From assembly GCA_963377175.1 (NCBI GenBank), contig CAUJNA010003035.1, forward strand, positions 608,185 through 672,184: a stretch of 64,000 nucleotides of DNA, read 5' to 3'. Positions 10,271 to 23,060 of the stretch are shown piece by piece. Position numbers and translations under genes: made by a program. This DNA comes from Effrenium voratum (Eukaryota; Sar; Dinophyceae; Suessiales; Symbiodiniaceae). Within the stretch, counting starts at the first letter, position 1. Every line of letters begins with the position of its first letter. Below the pieces are notes generated by a model. It saw only the letters and a program-made list of their open reading frames with translations, did no database searches and was not told the origin of the DNA.

Positions 10271-12533
10271 TCAGTGGCCCAAGTGGGGGGTTCTTCGTCA
10301 CTGCTTAGGACGATTGGAGCCATGTCCGAATCTTTTCCAAAGCTTGCGACAATTCCATTGAAGGGGGTCCTCACCTCAAGGTATCTCAAGAAAAAGTTGT
10401 TGAACATAATTTCGTTTATGCTTGCGTCCCGTCAAAGCCATCCAAGGGTTTGCCTATGGAGACAACCCCTAGATGGGTTTGACATGGTGGCACAGAGCCA
10501 AAACAGCCCTCAGGAATTAAACCCCAACCTGACATGTGACATATTTGTCTGCATGCAATAGCATGCATTTAAAGAAGACTCCCAAATGTATAGTTTAACA
10601 GCTGAGAATGAACAATTTGAAGCTTGAAGCGCCAATACTGGGATATATCAGCACTCAGAGCTATTCTCTAGTACTTTAGCTGGGACAAAGTGGGACACAC
10701 CGGGTGACCGGCGAGCTTCAGCTTCTTGCAAGTGGCAGTCAAGTTTCAACCTGAAATCACACCTAAATCGACAGATTATCATCAGTTACCACGCGTGGTC
10801 TCAAGTGGGTGTCACAAAACCAACGAGTCCCCAATCGCTTGCAGACTTCTAGGGGTACCTTCCCCATTCTTTCCAGGGATCCTTCTTTCTAGAAAACCTC
10901 CGGAAACTTCGGAAAAACGGATCCGTTTTTTGGAAAGAACGATGGTTGAAAAGAATGGAAAAGGAATCAATTCCTAGATTCATGGGTGGATTCCCTCTAA
11001 CCAAAGGAATCTTTGCCAAGTCTGGTTCACGGGTCTGGTTCACGGGTCTGCCTCTTTCTGCCCCTGGAAGACTGCAGACTGCATCCAAGCGTCGCCCAAG
11101 TCGGAGCTCAAGTCACCGTCGTGGAACCAGACTCGCCCCGACTTGTGGACGCGAGCATGGCACACGGGCTCATCAGGCTGGATCCTCCGCTGGCCGCTGG
11201 CCCCCGAGTGTCTCAAAAAAATTCGGGGACCCCCATAACCCATAACGGTTGGGTTCCATCTGGGTTCCCTTTAACTCCACTCCAAAAACGGGTAGACCCA
11301 TCTGAGGAAAAAAGTCGTGTGTATATATATATATATATATGTGCTCACACTGTCTCTAAAATAAGAGGATCTGGTACATTTTGAAGTGGAAAGGTAGGCG
11401 CTGCGGGGGGGGAGCATATGTATATCTGATTGGCCAAACTCTGAGCACCTGCAAAAAGTTAGACGGTTTGTTGCTGGTCAGAAGGGAAAACAAAGGAGAC
11501 CCAAAAGCGCACAAGGGCAAAAAGGTGAGTTTTAAGTATGGCAGTGCTTAGAACGGGTTTGAGAATCTTCCCAAAGGATTTGGTTCTTGGAATGTTGCCC
11601 TTTCTCAAGTTCTTAGAACTCAAAAACAGTTCGTAGGACCGTTCTCAGAAGGCTAGAAGGGGTTCAGCCAAAAATGCGAATCCTTGAGTCATCATTGAAA
11701 CCCGGTCTTTAAGAAGTCTGCCTTGCCAAAATCCATGGGATGTACATATACAGCGTGCTACACTACTCTAACCCTAATTGGCAAGCAAATCAGAAAGAAG
11801 AGGCAGACCCAGATAAGGGACTTTCATCATTGAGCTCGTTTAGCCCCGATTTTTCTTCAACATCGAATTTGATGACTCAAGCGCTCACCATGGCTCACAT
11901 GAAGGCCACTGCTTCCAGACAAGGCCGAGAAGACTTAAAAAGTTCAGAGGGTGAGCTAAGTGTGGCAATGTGTTGCAATCATAATAGTTAACCAACCGGA
12001 AAGCCGGACAGAGAAAGGAAAAAGATATAATGGGTGCAAACCCAAATTCCGGCAGGTTGGCCCAAACATCAATCTACTTTACTTTGCGCGAAGAAACCAA
12101 ATGAATACCTCACTTGTTGGGGTTCACCAAATTCTGAAAAAAAGAAAGAAAAAAAAGAAGAAAACAAACATCAAGCAAAAAGGGATTCAAGGAGGCTGTC
12201 ACGGAACCATCGGTCGGTACCTGTTCCGGGGCCGTGCCAAGGTGCCAGCCCTCGCCGTCTTGAGCATTCCACTCGAAGATCATGCCGGTCCTCACGCGAA
12301 AAAATGTGCGCCACTGGGGGCCGGAGGGCGGAAGTTTTACAGCTCAAAGGTTCGATACCAGGTCTGCCAAAGGCTCCATTCCGTTGGGTACCGCAAAGGA
12401 GACGTAAAGGGATGCCCCTGGGGACATCAATTGGGGTAGCCTCTCCAATGTTGGACAGAGGGCGGCCCTGTGCCATTACAAAGGACAACCTCTTGGCAAG
12501 CCTTGTCATTGGATCAGTTCTCTCTACCCAGAT
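10271..12533. other. No gene supported; minor tandem and TA repeats
   Basis: Contains a two-unit tandem repeat (GGTTCACGGGTCT near 11030-11058), a TA/TG run at about 11320-11341 and an A/G-rich tract near 12137-12170. Overlapping frames around 12030-12540 are mutually exclusive and show no domain. Confidence 0.4.
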
Positions 12534-12596
12534 CTAGGTCCTCCAGTGGAGAGGTTAGAGCCTTTTTTCGGTTGTCTATTTTAGTAGGGCACCTAG
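12534..12596 (+). mobile_element. Rep-B element, internally deleted copy 2
   Basis: CTAGGTCCTCCAGTGGAGAG joined to GTCTATTTTAGTAGGG and ending CACCTAG. At about 63 bp it lacks the distal half of the family, and no duplication flanks it. Confidence 0.6.
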
Positions 12597-12794
12597 CTGG
12601 GACCTTGAGATGGACAAGGTTCAGCCCCTAGCCCTGAACCCCTATCGCCTCCACCCGAAAAACGACGATTCCGCCATCTCTCCTGGGGTTCTCCGGCCAG
12701 TCCACCAGCTGCTTCCGCGGCCGGCCGTTCCTATCCCGGAGCCTGGGCGCGGCATTTGCGGTTTAAGACTCAACTCATCCCATGGGCTCGTCAG

Positions 12795-12915
12795 CTAGGT
12801 CCAGTAGAGAGCTTAGGAGAAAGGTACCAACTTTTTTCGCTTTTGTCTATTTTAGTAGGGGAACCGAATCTCCCAACCAAAAAAGGGGGAGAAAGGGCAC
12901 TACTGGGAAACCTAG
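12795..12915 (+). mobile_element. Rep-B foldback MITE, copy 3
   Basis: CTAGGTCCAGTAGAGAG at the left and AAACCTAG at the right, with GTCTATTTTAGTAGGGGAA inside. It is flanked by a perfect 4-bp duplication TCAG (12791-12794 and 12916-12919). Confidence 0.75.
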
Positions 12916-13995
12916 TCAGTGTTGCCAGCGAAGCATCGGCTCCGAGACTAACCCAAACGCGCAGACCATTATGTGAGCCTCACAACCAAAAACCGGTGCA
13001 AAAATGGGTCTACCCAGAAGCATGTAAGGACTTAAGAAGCCGGATCTCCGCAGCTATTTATGGGTTTTTTTGGCTCGTCCTTTACGAAGCTTCATCTACC
13101 CGAATCGGTTTTGAGCACGTGGCTTGGCCTTGAAAGCCCAGGCCGGCCGGGCCTTGGGGGCTGAAAACATGTCAGGAAGCCAGGACCTTCTGCTTCCAAC
13201 TGTAAAACTGGACACTCTGAAAAACCATCATGGAAGGGAGGTCCCGCAAAAAGCAAGCTCCACAGCTTGTCAGCTTCCATTGTAATCCCCAAAAACATGA
13301 CGAACACCGCCCAAATCGACCGACTAGCCCTTAAAGGACAAAAAATAGGAATGTGACACTAACTCCTTGATCTTTTTGAGCTAAATCCCATCTCAGGACA
13401 TCGAGCGCCATCTAGGTTGACCCTGGTGTACCATGCAACAAGCCTCTTGCAGGGCCCTATTCTGTCGGGTGCCATGGGATGGAGGCTGCCCTGCACACAA
13501 AGCTTATAGCTTTTGCAAGTTGGGAAAACACACACACACACACACACACATGTTTCCCCAGGCTAACGATCCAACCCAGTGGCCAAGGGGAAAAACAGTT
13601 GCTTGTTTTTGTTGGTTGATGTTGAAGCGGTTTACCCCCTCCAAAAAAAGAGTAAGAAAAGGAATGCAACCCACTGGAGACTCGGAGGTCTGGGGTGGGT
13701 TCCAGTGGAATTCGTGGTCAACGCTCAGCCCTACTCCGGGACTTACATCTTTACCATCATCATGTTGGCTTCAGGCAAAGATATTCCCACGCGAAAATAG
13801 TCGGAAGCAACCATTTCAGTCATAGTCTGTTACTCGACAATTTCCTTGGAGGCATTTGAGGAAATTCCTATGGTTATCAGGGGCCCCCCAAACAGGGAAC
13901 CCCCCAAAAAGGAACCCTATTTGCCACCAATATGCCTCATTAGTCGCTATTGGCCCCTACTGGGATTGGGGAATCGGCGGCCCTTGACAACCATA
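12916..13995. other. No gene; short (CA)n
   Basis: Contains a (CA)n microsatellite at about 13529-13550 and nothing recognisable as coding. Confidence 0.4.
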
Positions 13996-14169
13996 CTGTG
14001 GATGGTAAAATCATGGCTGAAACCGTTGTTGATTGGTATTTACAGGGGACCCGCCAGAAACCAGGCTTTCTTAACGGTGCTGCGAAATGGATTTTGCGTC
14101 CATCAATAGCATTCAGCTCCAAAACCTGCCAGTACCGTCCTGCGAAATGGATTTCGCCACCATCCACAG
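13996..14169 (+). mobile_element. Rep-C foldback element, enlarged copy 3
   Basis: CTGTGGATGG...CCATCCACAG, 174 bp. The right arm is duplicated (TGCGAAATGGATTTTGCG and TGCGAAATGGATTTCGCC), so this copy is longer than copies 1 and 2. TA precedes the left end. Confidence 0.7.
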
Positions 14170-14183
14170 GATCACTACCCGCT

Positions 14184-14293
14184 CATAGGTGTCCTTTTTG
14201 GGAAACTAGATTGGTTTTTCTGGTAGTTGATCGAACCACCAGGCAAACCAGGAATCGCCCCTCTATTTTCAACCAAAACCAAAAAAGGACACC
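14184..14293 (+). mobile_element. Rep-A foldback MITE, copy 5
   Basis: CATAGGTGTCC at the left, GGACACC at the right. A perfect 8-bp duplication TACCCGCT (14176-14183 and 14294-14301) shows that it was inserted 14 bp after a Rep-C element. Confidence 0.88.
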
Positions 14294-14546
14294 TACCCGC
14301 TGCTCCTGACCGAGGCGCCCCATCTTCCGCTCCTCCCGCGCGTTGGGCGGTCGCACCAGCAGCCGCGGCCGCCGCACCGCCCGCGGGCGCGGCCGCTTCT
14401 GGCCCTTCCGCCGGCTCCGGCTCCGCTCCCGGCGCTCCCGGCGCTCCCGGCGGCCCCGGCCCCGCGCCTTTGGCTGGTCCTGCGATGCAAAGGCGCGGTC
14501 AGTCATCACAAGTGGAAGCTTCATCAACATGGATTGAACGCAATAC

Positions 14547-14584
<38 letters not shown>

Positions 14585-14654
14585 CCATGCAATGATGTGT
14601 CTTTACACATGCGTGCGTGCGTTGTGAATATGTAACATATATATCTATATATAT

Positions 14655-14692
<38 letters not shown>

Positions 14693-15389
14693 GCACGTAA
14701 ATGTATGCTGATGTGTAGCACACATGTTTAATGTGTATTAACCAACATGCACATGCAACATCTGCACAATCACTGGTTGTTGCATGCCGTATTGCACACA
14801 TCCATATGATACATGTATGTGTGCACATGTATTTACATGATTCCTCCTCGCGGGTGGCAGCACACTACTCCTCATCACTATACATTGTGCGCGGTTTACA
14901 GATAACTATCCAAGGTGACTCAGTGGCTTACTCACTTCCAAGCCGTTTGCAAAACGGTTTTGTGAATCACTTGCCCTTGCTTTCACACCCGAGGTAGATT
15001 AAGGGAATGTCCAATTTTACAGGCTACCGTTCCCCTACTTCGCGGGAAACTGCCCTGCTCCAGGGTCAGCATTTCTGGCTGCAACCCTGTCCTTTCCTGG
15101 TTGCAACTGGGTTAAAGCACCCGGTTGCAGCGAAACCAATGGTACATGCGAAAGGCGTCTTGTGTTCAAGAAGAGTCATGATCAGAACGAACCACAAAAA
15201 GAATGGCAAACACATTGCCAAACACCTGCTCTGGTCACAAGTTGCTTTTTGGCCGCGCGATTCAAAAGCACAGCTTTTCATGGGGCATCCTTCATTTGCA
15301 TCGACCTTGAAACGACAAATCCACAAGAACCAAGCTGAATCCAGGCCCAGGCTCCGATGCACTTGGAGGAGCCGTCTAAAGCTGCCTCC
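14294..15389. other. No gene; GC-rich block and TA/TG microsatellites
   Basis: 14300-14470 is very GC-rich (CCGCGGCC-type words) and gives Pro/Ala or Arg frames in several phases. 14545-14700 is a compound (TA)n/(TG)n microsatellite. The rest is unremarkable. Confidence 0.5.
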
Positions 15390-15517
15390 CTAGGTCCAGA
15401 CTTGAGAGGTTAGAATCAGTTGGGACCCGATTTGTTTCTCGGTTTTGTCTATTTTAGTAGGGGAACCGAATCTCCCAACCAAAAAAGGGTGAGAAAGGGC
15501 ACTACTGGGGGACCTGG
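15390..15517 (+). mobile_element. Rep-B foldback MITE, copy 4
   Basis: CTAGGTCCAGACTTGAGAGG...GTCTATTTTAGTAGGGGAA...GGGGGACCTGG. Its inside is nearly the same as copy 3. No clean 4-bp duplication is left. Confidence 0.7.
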
Positions 15518-17019
15518 CAATTTCGCGGCAAAGGGGCGTTGCCAAGCAACAAACAACCTGCCAGGAAGAGCCTGCCAGCCTCACGTCCAGTGACCCTGAG
15601 TCTCCATGCGGGGTTTTATCCCCGTTGCCCAAAAAAAGAGCTTCCCTAAAAACCCAAACAAAAAGGGGAACGTCAACAACTCCCCCAAAAGAGGGGTAAC
15701 TCCTTACCCAAAACGGAGACAACGAAGAAAGGCGTCCCTTCAGTGATACGAAAGGAATGCGTCACACGTCAACCCTGTTGATCTCGCAGAAGGCAGTCGA
15801 CTTGTCGTCTATGGGAAGGAATACTCAATTCTCAGTGTTTCGATCGAGAGTCTTCGAGACGAGGGCGGCCACCCAAAACCGCATCCCCCACAAAGATCTG
15901 CATGAATTACCCTTCCTCCCACTAACATAGCATTTGCACCAGGATACCTGGCAGACCAATTTCCTCTTCAAGGGAGCCTATGTCAGGTGCCATGCTAGTG
16001 GGACGGAGGGTATAGCAATTCACCCTCTAAAAACTCAAAAGCCACTCTTGGTCCGAGTTCCCGCCTCCGAGCGCGCGCGGGACATGGGCGGCGGGTGGTT
16101 CGGCGGCCGCGGAGCCCTCGCCGCCGGCCGCTCCGCGCTCGGCTCGTCTACGGCGGCCTCCGCCTCCGCCTCCGCCTCCGCCTCCGCCTCGCAAAAACGG
16201 CGCTGGACGGGTTCCAGGACCCCACGGGGCCGGGACGCTGGGAACCGTCTTCCCTTGTGCACGGAACAACTCGCAGAAAAAAGGCGAGGGTTTGGGGGTT
16301 CCCAGTTGTTCCGTGGACAAGGGACAGAGGCAGGGAACGGTCTTCCCAGTTTGCGCTATTGCAACCGACTTTTGTAGATGCGTGTTCACTCAAGTTTACA
16401 ACGATGTCCAAAAGATGAGAAAGTTGGCGGGCGAAGATTGTGCGCCAACCTCAAGGTGTCACTCTCCGGAAGAGGACGTATTCTTCGCTCCAAGCCAAGG
16501 ATGACCCTCCGGTAGAAACGCGGCTTGGGTTCCTCAAGTTCCCCGACCAAATCTCTAGGTTGCCTGCTATGAGTCTTTGGAGCAACACTTAGTCTTCAAA
16601 GGCTTTGGGGGTGTGCATCGGTTTTTTCGGATCCAAAGACCACCTAGTTGTAGAAGTGATACCAGTCCTTCGGTTTTACCACACATATCTCCAGGAGATC
16701 ACTGCAGGTGCATTTGGATTACTCCGGAGAATACCAAATCAAAGGGGAGCTCCCCCGACTCCTCATATTCCGAGTGAATTGTCAGGTCTTGCCGCCTGGA
16801 GCGTCCAGAGGTACCCCATGGCCCTCCCCAGTTGCTACCCTACGGCTCTTGGCGTGACAAGCATCCAACAAATTGTCTCCGCATGAAATATCAATTTGAG
16901 CTGCCGCCAAAATCCTTACGCGCGAAATTTTGTTAGTGGTAGCTCATTGGTTCTTGTTATTCTTCTGTGCTTGCAGTACCTGCCATGCCACAACATAAAC
17001 CTGGGCTGCCCTCAGATCC
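15518..17019. other. No gene supported; (CCTCCG)n
   Basis: A CCTCCG hexanucleotide run at about 16157-16190 sits in a GC-rich stretch, and the Ser-Ala or Arg frames across it come from the repeat. No domain was recognised. Confidence 0.4.
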
Positions 17020-17075
17020 CCCGCTAAAAGTTTAACTTTTAGTGGGTCAATTGGAAACTACCACTACACTCTAAA
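17020..17075 (+). repeat. Rep-E short copy
   Basis: CCCCGCTAAAAGTTTAACTT, then TTAGTGGGTCAATTGGAAA: the central Rep-E block only. A second, shorter remnant (CCCCGCTAAAAGCTTAACTC) lies at about 17540. Confidence 0.55.
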
Positions 17076-17284
17076 AGAATAAAAAGCTGAGGGGATGGCT
17101 GGGAGCCAAGAAACATGTCGCCGCCAAAATCTGGGAGGCGCCTGCACCCGCGCGTCGGCGCACTGCAGCTCCAAGCCCTCCTGATGCGGGCGGTTGAGCA
17201 GCTGAAACGGTTTCGGAGCACCCCCTTTTGGCTGGTGCTCAGGACATGTTCCATTTAAGAATCATGGCCATGCTAATTTTATCT

Positions 17285-17372
17285 TGCTGGTGCTCAGGGA
17301 ATGAAGGAATGACCCCTATAAACCATCCAACGGGTGGTTTCCTTTAAGGCAATCCCTGATTACCAGCAAGTT
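17285..17372 (+). repeat. Rep-G interspersed repeat, copy 1
   Basis: GCTGGTGCTCAGGGAATGA, ATAAACCATCCAACGGGTGG, TCCTTTAAGG and a closing CCAGCAAG. Related blocks occur at 21198 and 62388. Confidence 0.45.
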
Positions 17373-18504
17373 TTGAGTGGTATTCAACAAGAAACCAAGA
17401 GTAAACCAGCCTTTTTCCAGATTCCCTGCAAAACCAGGGCGAAGATCTAGTCCAGGTGAGAAATGCGAATCGTCATGGGTTGGAATGCATCCTTCCTCCG
17501 GGATATCTCCAAACCTAGCAGGAATCTTGGCTGCCCTCAGATGCCCCGCTAAAAGCTTAACTCACCAAGGAATCTAGACTCAAACCAGCAACAGAAAGCA
17601 CATTGAAGCAAGAGAAAGCCTGATGCACCATAGGCTGAGTCTAACAAATAGGTGGCCCAAAAGAATGGTAGGCTTCCTTTTGGTGGTCCTTTAAGATAAG
17701 CCCAAGAAGGGTAGGGGTCTCAAAGAAAGGACCTACAGGGGGTTCGTCCAGGGCAAAGCAAAGGGAGGCTCCTTCAGTAAAGCTGCCTGAGTAAAACGTA
17801 GGACCATTTCTGCAACCAGGGAAACTGTAAGAGACGCCGAAGCCAAAAAAAAACGGTTTGGTGCTTTGGCTAACTTTCTCAGAACTCCTTTTGAATTAGG
17901 TGTGAACTCCAAGTAGGTCTGTGTCGAAGGATATGTAAGCCCCAAATATGCTTCGGCGTCACTTTGGTGTCACTTGCAACCGACCTGACAAGGGTACCAT
18001 GCATCGGACAGGGCATTATAACTTGGTCGTCTCTAGACGAAACATATGTTTCAGATTCTTTCCAGGGGGAGTCCCCTAAAATCAGGGAATGATTCAACTA
18101 CTTGTGAATCGCACTTCAGGATTCCAAGAAATTACGCCTCAGACCAGATCCGGTTCAACAATTCCGCAAGCTCACAGACCGAAAGGAATGGAACTTGATG
18201 AACGGGACCTTCATAGGGCGAAATCCACTTTCGTATCACAGAAACTCTTCTCCACTAGCATGAACTTCCTGAAAAGAGCAGATCTCCCCAGACCGCCCCC
18301 CCCCCCCCCCAGCCGCAACGCACCGCGACGTCGCACCAATTCCCCAGAGCCCAGCGCCTGCGTGGGCTTCAGGGCCAGCACGAAGTCCAGCGGGAGGCCT
18401 CCGTGCACGACGCGACGGGCAAAACGGGCGGCCGTCGGGCCAGAAGACTTGCCACGTGTAATGGTCCGCCAACAAATGGCGGTTGCTCAAAATAGGGTAC
18501 CCAA
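17373..18504. other. No gene seen; poly-C tract
   Basis: Contains a C homopolymer at about 18293-18310. No coding domain was recognised. Confidence 0.4.
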
Positions 18505-18580
18505 AATGGAACCCTGGCAAACAGAACCAAGGACTAAAACCTGCGGTCGCCGTGGTTTAATTTTGACCCGTACCCAAATC
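18505..18580 (+). repeat. Rep-D interspersed repeat, copy 3
   Basis: AACCCTGGCAAACAGAACC, ACTAAAACCTGCGGTCG, TTTTGACCCGTACCCA. Confidence 0.65.
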
Positions 18581-20362
18581 ACCTCTTTGGCCCTTTTAAT
18601 GGTCCGCCATTCAAAAAAATAAACCATTACGACTCTTTGACCCTGGTTGAACATGAAGGTGAGATCTCGCAGGGCTGGCACGATAGGGTTCGCCCCTTGG
18701 ACCATTCAAATATGAACTTAATTGGGGGCCAGGTCCATGATCCCACCACAGGTCTCGTTACATGTCTAAACCCATTTACTTTGCGCTAGTCTTTCCCGAA
18801 AGCAAAAGGTTGAAAACCAAAGAGAACCTTGGCCCAGATCTGGTACTCAGAAAATCATATATGCGACTCAGTTCCATACTTCGTCTATCCCGAAAAAACG
18901 GTCTTAGAGGGTGCCCCCCCAACCCCCGGCCCCGTCCGGCCTATGGGCTCCTTTGGCAGCCTCTCGATGTCCTTCGCATCCATTTTCTTTTTGGTCCCCT
19001 GGAAAACCTACGCAAAAGCAATGGGTCCACTGATAAACTCCCTTTGAAACGAGGAACAAATCACGTGAAACGTATTTTTTTGTATTTTGACCTTCGTCAA
19101 GTCAAGCACGATGTGAAAAAAAAAAGAGATTCTGTTCGAGCGATGTTCCAAGACATGTGTCTCAACTTCATTTTTTCCGACCCCCGAAGATCGGGCGCCC
19201 AGTTTCCCCACCTTTTCCGGTGGGGGGGGGGAGGTGAAAGTTGGAACTCTGCTTCCAAACCCAAGCCAACAAGCAAAGGACCCCAAAGCCAAGCCAAGCA
19301 AAGGACCCGGACCTTTGCTACTGATGAGATTTTTTGGGAGCAAGGCGATCCCCACTGTTAAAAAGAAGCCCTCCCCCTTTTATGTTGCACCTTGTTTCCT
19401 TTAGACCCCTGCCCCAAAAAGGCTGGCTCGAATCCGAGGATTCCACAAAACCGCGCAATATTAGTTACCATCACAAAGTGGCCAGGGGCTTGGGTACATC
19501 AACCGACGAGGCAGTTCAGTTCGATTTGTAGCTTTTAGGACCCGAACATGGGCGTGAGAAAAAACCACTGGAAAAGTCGGTGTTTTCCTATGGTCCCTCT
19601 TTGGGGTCGCTGGCAATGGGAGTTTTGAAGTGCTCCAACTGATGTTGTGGAGCTTCTTCTCTCAGGTCCCAATTTCTAAAGAAAGGATCGGTCACGAAAC
19701 CCTCTCTTTCGCATTCGGCCGGCGCAATTTTCTTTCAGGGCTAATTCCGGGCCCCCTTTTTTTGCGGACGAGTCTTTGGAACGGGCCGGGGCAGACCGAG
19801 TCCCCAAAACCACCTGCGCTCGCGCGAAGCGCCCGGCTGCGAAGCGTTCGAAAACCCCCGGGCGCCCGTCCACGGAGACCAGCGACGCTTGGTCGATGCC
19901 AAAGAGCGGCTCTTCCAAGTCCACCAGCCTGGAGATCGGACCCCACAAAAGCTGAGATCTTTTTGGCCTGGTGAGTGGAAAACAAAGGGGACCCCCAAAA
20001 AGCAAAGAAATCTGTTATTTTTTGTGTTATTATTATTATTATTTTGTTTTATGTGTTTTGGTGTTTTTTGTTTTTTTTGCTTGTATATATATATATATAT
20101 AATTGTTTTGTTTTTTTAGGGAACTAATTCTGGGGAAGCAGCCTCGACCGACGCGACGAGAGATTCGACGCGACGCCGGAGGCGTGGGGCTTCGCTTCAA
20201 CCGAATTTGTTTCTGGCATGGATCCAGAGAACGATTTGGAGGTGGCGAATCCGTGGATTCACCCCTGCAGAATATTGAAAGAGCACCAAAAGATTACTGA
20301 AAAGGACCAACAGGGAGAAAAAACGGTGAAATCCACAAAAAGCGCGTCCAAACTGTTTTCTA
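18581..20362. other. No gene supported; TA run
   Basis: Frames of up to about 200 codons (for example 18762-19361 on +) have no recognisable domain and overlap others. A T-rich tract with (TA)n lies at about 20020-20120. Confidence 0.4.
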
Positions 20363-20466
20363 GTGGATGGACGAAATCCGCTTCACTTTGAAACCATGAA
20401 CATGTTGGTATTTACAGGGATCATCATTCCAGGGTTTCTTAGGTGCATGATTTCTTCCATCTACAG
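20363..20466 (+). mobile_element. Rep-C foldback element, shortened copy 4
   Basis: GTGGATGGACGAAATCCGC...GGTATTTACAGGGATCATCA...TTCCATCTACAGC. It keeps the order of copies 1-2 but the right arm is shorter. Confidence 0.6.
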
Positions 20467-22014
20467 CATGGTTGAAACGCTGCTATTGGGGGGGTGAATA
20501 GTCGTAGGGATGGGGGCTTAAATGGGGCAGAACCTCAGGGTTCCGTTTCTGAAACCCAACCTGAAGTCAAAGCAAGGCCCTTGGGGAAGCCATCTTCGAT
20601 GCCCGAATTGGATGGCAAAGAATCACGGGGCCATGCGGTTTGGCGCCCTTTGAATTGCCCGAGAGGGCCCTAAAGGGAAGGTCTATCCGGCAAAACTGCG
20701 ACCTAGGTCAACATGACCCTCCTGCAGTTTGGAGCGGGTTGCAGGATTTGCCTGGCTGGTGCATGTGTGCTTGTACATGGCGACCAACTTGTTTGCAGAA
20801 GCGCTTCTCAGCGCTCCAACTATGCTTTTGCATGTACATCATCCCTAAGCGCAAGATCACCCAACATTGGCCCGAAACGTGCTGAAAAGGGAATAAGATG
20901 GGCCTAATCTGAGCCCTGAACTACCTGTAAACTGGCTTTCAAATTAACAAACTTTGAGCTGGCTACGTGTCAAGATCGGGTGATCCCAAAAAAAATATGC
21001 AACCTGAAAAGGGTGCCCACAGCAGCCTCCCTCAAAAAGAAGGACACGAATAGAACACAGAGCCGGACGGGTCACTGAGGCCCCAACCCCATCTGCTGGT
21101 CCTCATCCCACTCTGTGATCATCCCAACATGACGCCTCTTCGCCTGCAGCACTCTTTGGTTGTGCCCTGCGTTGCTTGAATCTGGAAAACTACTAGTCTT
21201 GCTGGTGTTCTCCGCAAAAATGCGGGAAGGACTCCGGGAACGACCCCTTTTCAAACATCCAACTGGTGGTGTCCTTTCAGGGAACCCCGAACGGTTCATT
21301 CCCAAACCAGCAAGGTCATTCCCTACTAAGCCCAGCAAGTGGCAGGGCAATCAGTTTGAGCTTGAAGCTTCACTTCAAGCATCATTTGCACGGAAGGGTT
21401 CATTTCCTCGAGACCTTGACGGAAAATGGTCGTCTGGGGCCCTTAAACAGGTGCTTCATGCGGCGAGCTGGTACCCTTTTGGGGAGTTTCGGGCGGAAAC
21501 CAAAGGGAGAACTCCCTTTGCCCAAAGGAAAGCGAAGCCGGTTTGGGGGGTGCCCCGATTTCGATCGCCCCACATGAAACCGAAGGCCGCAGGAATTGCC
21601 GCGTCCGGCCTTCACAAAGTCTTCGCTTGTGCAACAGGTCCCTATAGGAAGGAAACCAGAGGCCCTGCAATCGAACGGTCGAACTTTCTTGGGGCTTGCG
21701 GCTCCTGCCTGTCCAAGACGACCAAAATCCCAAGCCGTTCATGCGGTTGAGGCTATGGAGGGCTGGGCACCTGTTCTGCTTCAACCAGGATTTGGACGTG
21801 TTGCAGCCCCGAGACATCAGCAGTTCGCTTGAAGTTCGAGGCTCGGCTGAAGGCTGAGCCCGTCGCACAGGTTTGGTGCACTAACATGGAACCAGAGGGT
21901 CTTAAACCAACGTTGGTCCCCGTTTCAGGGAGCCTTAGGGTCTGGTTTAAACAAATTGTAAGCCCAAGCCTTGGAGCTTGCTACCCAAGTAGCTATACCT
22001 GTGGACGTTGTGTA
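20467..22014. other. No gene supported; includes a Rep-G-like block
   Basis: A divergent Rep-G-like block lies at 21198-21330 (GCTGGTGTTCTC...CATCCAACTGGTGGTGTCC...CCAGCAAGG). Frames at 21160-21868 on both strands conflict, and none has a recognised domain. Confidence 0.4.
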
Positions 22015-22065
22015 CATATATATATATATATGGGTGTATATATTTCTATATATGTATATATGGGT
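22015..22065. repeat. (TA)n/(TATG)n microsatellite
   Basis: ATATATATATATATGG followed by TATATATTTC and TATATGTATATATGG. Confidence 0.85.
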
Positions 22066-22982
22066 CCATGTTTTTTGTGGGTACCCATTTCAGAGCTGAC
22101 TTCAAGGGAAACCGAGGAACTGATTTGGGGGGGTCCACCTATCCTGACACATACCCATATACACGTTCTTTCCAACAATCATGGAAGTGCACAAAAGGGT
22201 TTTGGAAGACTACCATCATCTTAGAACGTTCCCCTGTCCACTTCTATGATTGGAAAGAGGGCAGAGTCATAGAGACAGCCCAGAGCAAAAGTGTGTGTGT
22301 GTGTGTGCATGTGTATGTCACTTATAAAACAAAGAGGGTTAGACCTGTCTAGACACCTGAATTAGATATTCAAGTGCTTCCAGTTACCGGAAGCGAAGAT
22401 CAATTCACCGCCTGGCCCTGGTTGATTAATAGGGGGTGTCCCCTTTCAGTGGTCATCAAATTTGGAGGGAACACCCTAGATTTTGTTCCCATTATAGCCA
22501 AGTGCTTCCAGTTGCCTCTAGACTTTGCCGGATGTGTTACCCTTGCCTCTGCCTGAAACACCAAACTCCAAACCTGAATATCCGTGATAAGTACTGGGCC
22601 AGGCAGAAAATATTTGCAAATCCAAGGCTGCTTGGGCATCTCCAATTTGCTGGTTGTTTTGTAGTAAAATAGAAAGCGGGCCCCCTGCTCATTTGCAATC
22701 CGCCCCCAAAAACCAGCCAAGTAGGTCGCCAAACTGAGCCAGAAAGGAGCCTTCGGTGATGTCGCAAAGCCGGCAATATTTTTCCGAAACTCCCCTCCAG
22801 CCTCCTCAGCGGTCCGCGACACTCCGCAGATCATGGCGAGCAGGTCGCGCGAGATTTGTCTCGCGTCTGTGGTCACCTTCTCGACCCCCTTAAAGAAGTG
22901 AGCCGCAGCCGTTTCACCTAAGTGATTGGTCACGGTGACAAGAGTCAATATGGGCGTGGGGCAAAGATCGGGTAACCCCACA
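22066..22982. other. No gene; short (GT)n
   Basis: A (GT)n run lies at about 22291-22310. A - strand frame at 22400-22981 is long (193 codons) but shows no recognisable domain. Confidence 0.35.
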
Positions 22983-23060
22983 ATGGCTGGAACCCTGGTA
23001 AATGGAAACCATGACTAAAACCTGTGGTTTTCTGGTGGTTTGAGTTTGACCCATACCCAT
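22983..23060 (+). repeat. Rep-D interspersed repeat, copy 4
   Basis: GGAACCCTGGTAAATGGAAA, ACTAAAACCTGTGGTTTTC, GTTTGACCCATACCCAT. Confidence 0.7.

Noticed and set aside
9724..10561. Long Trp/Leu/Val/Gly open frames (up to 261 codons)
   Set aside because: Translations of the TGGC/TGGT/CAGT/GGTC array; open in several frames on both strands.
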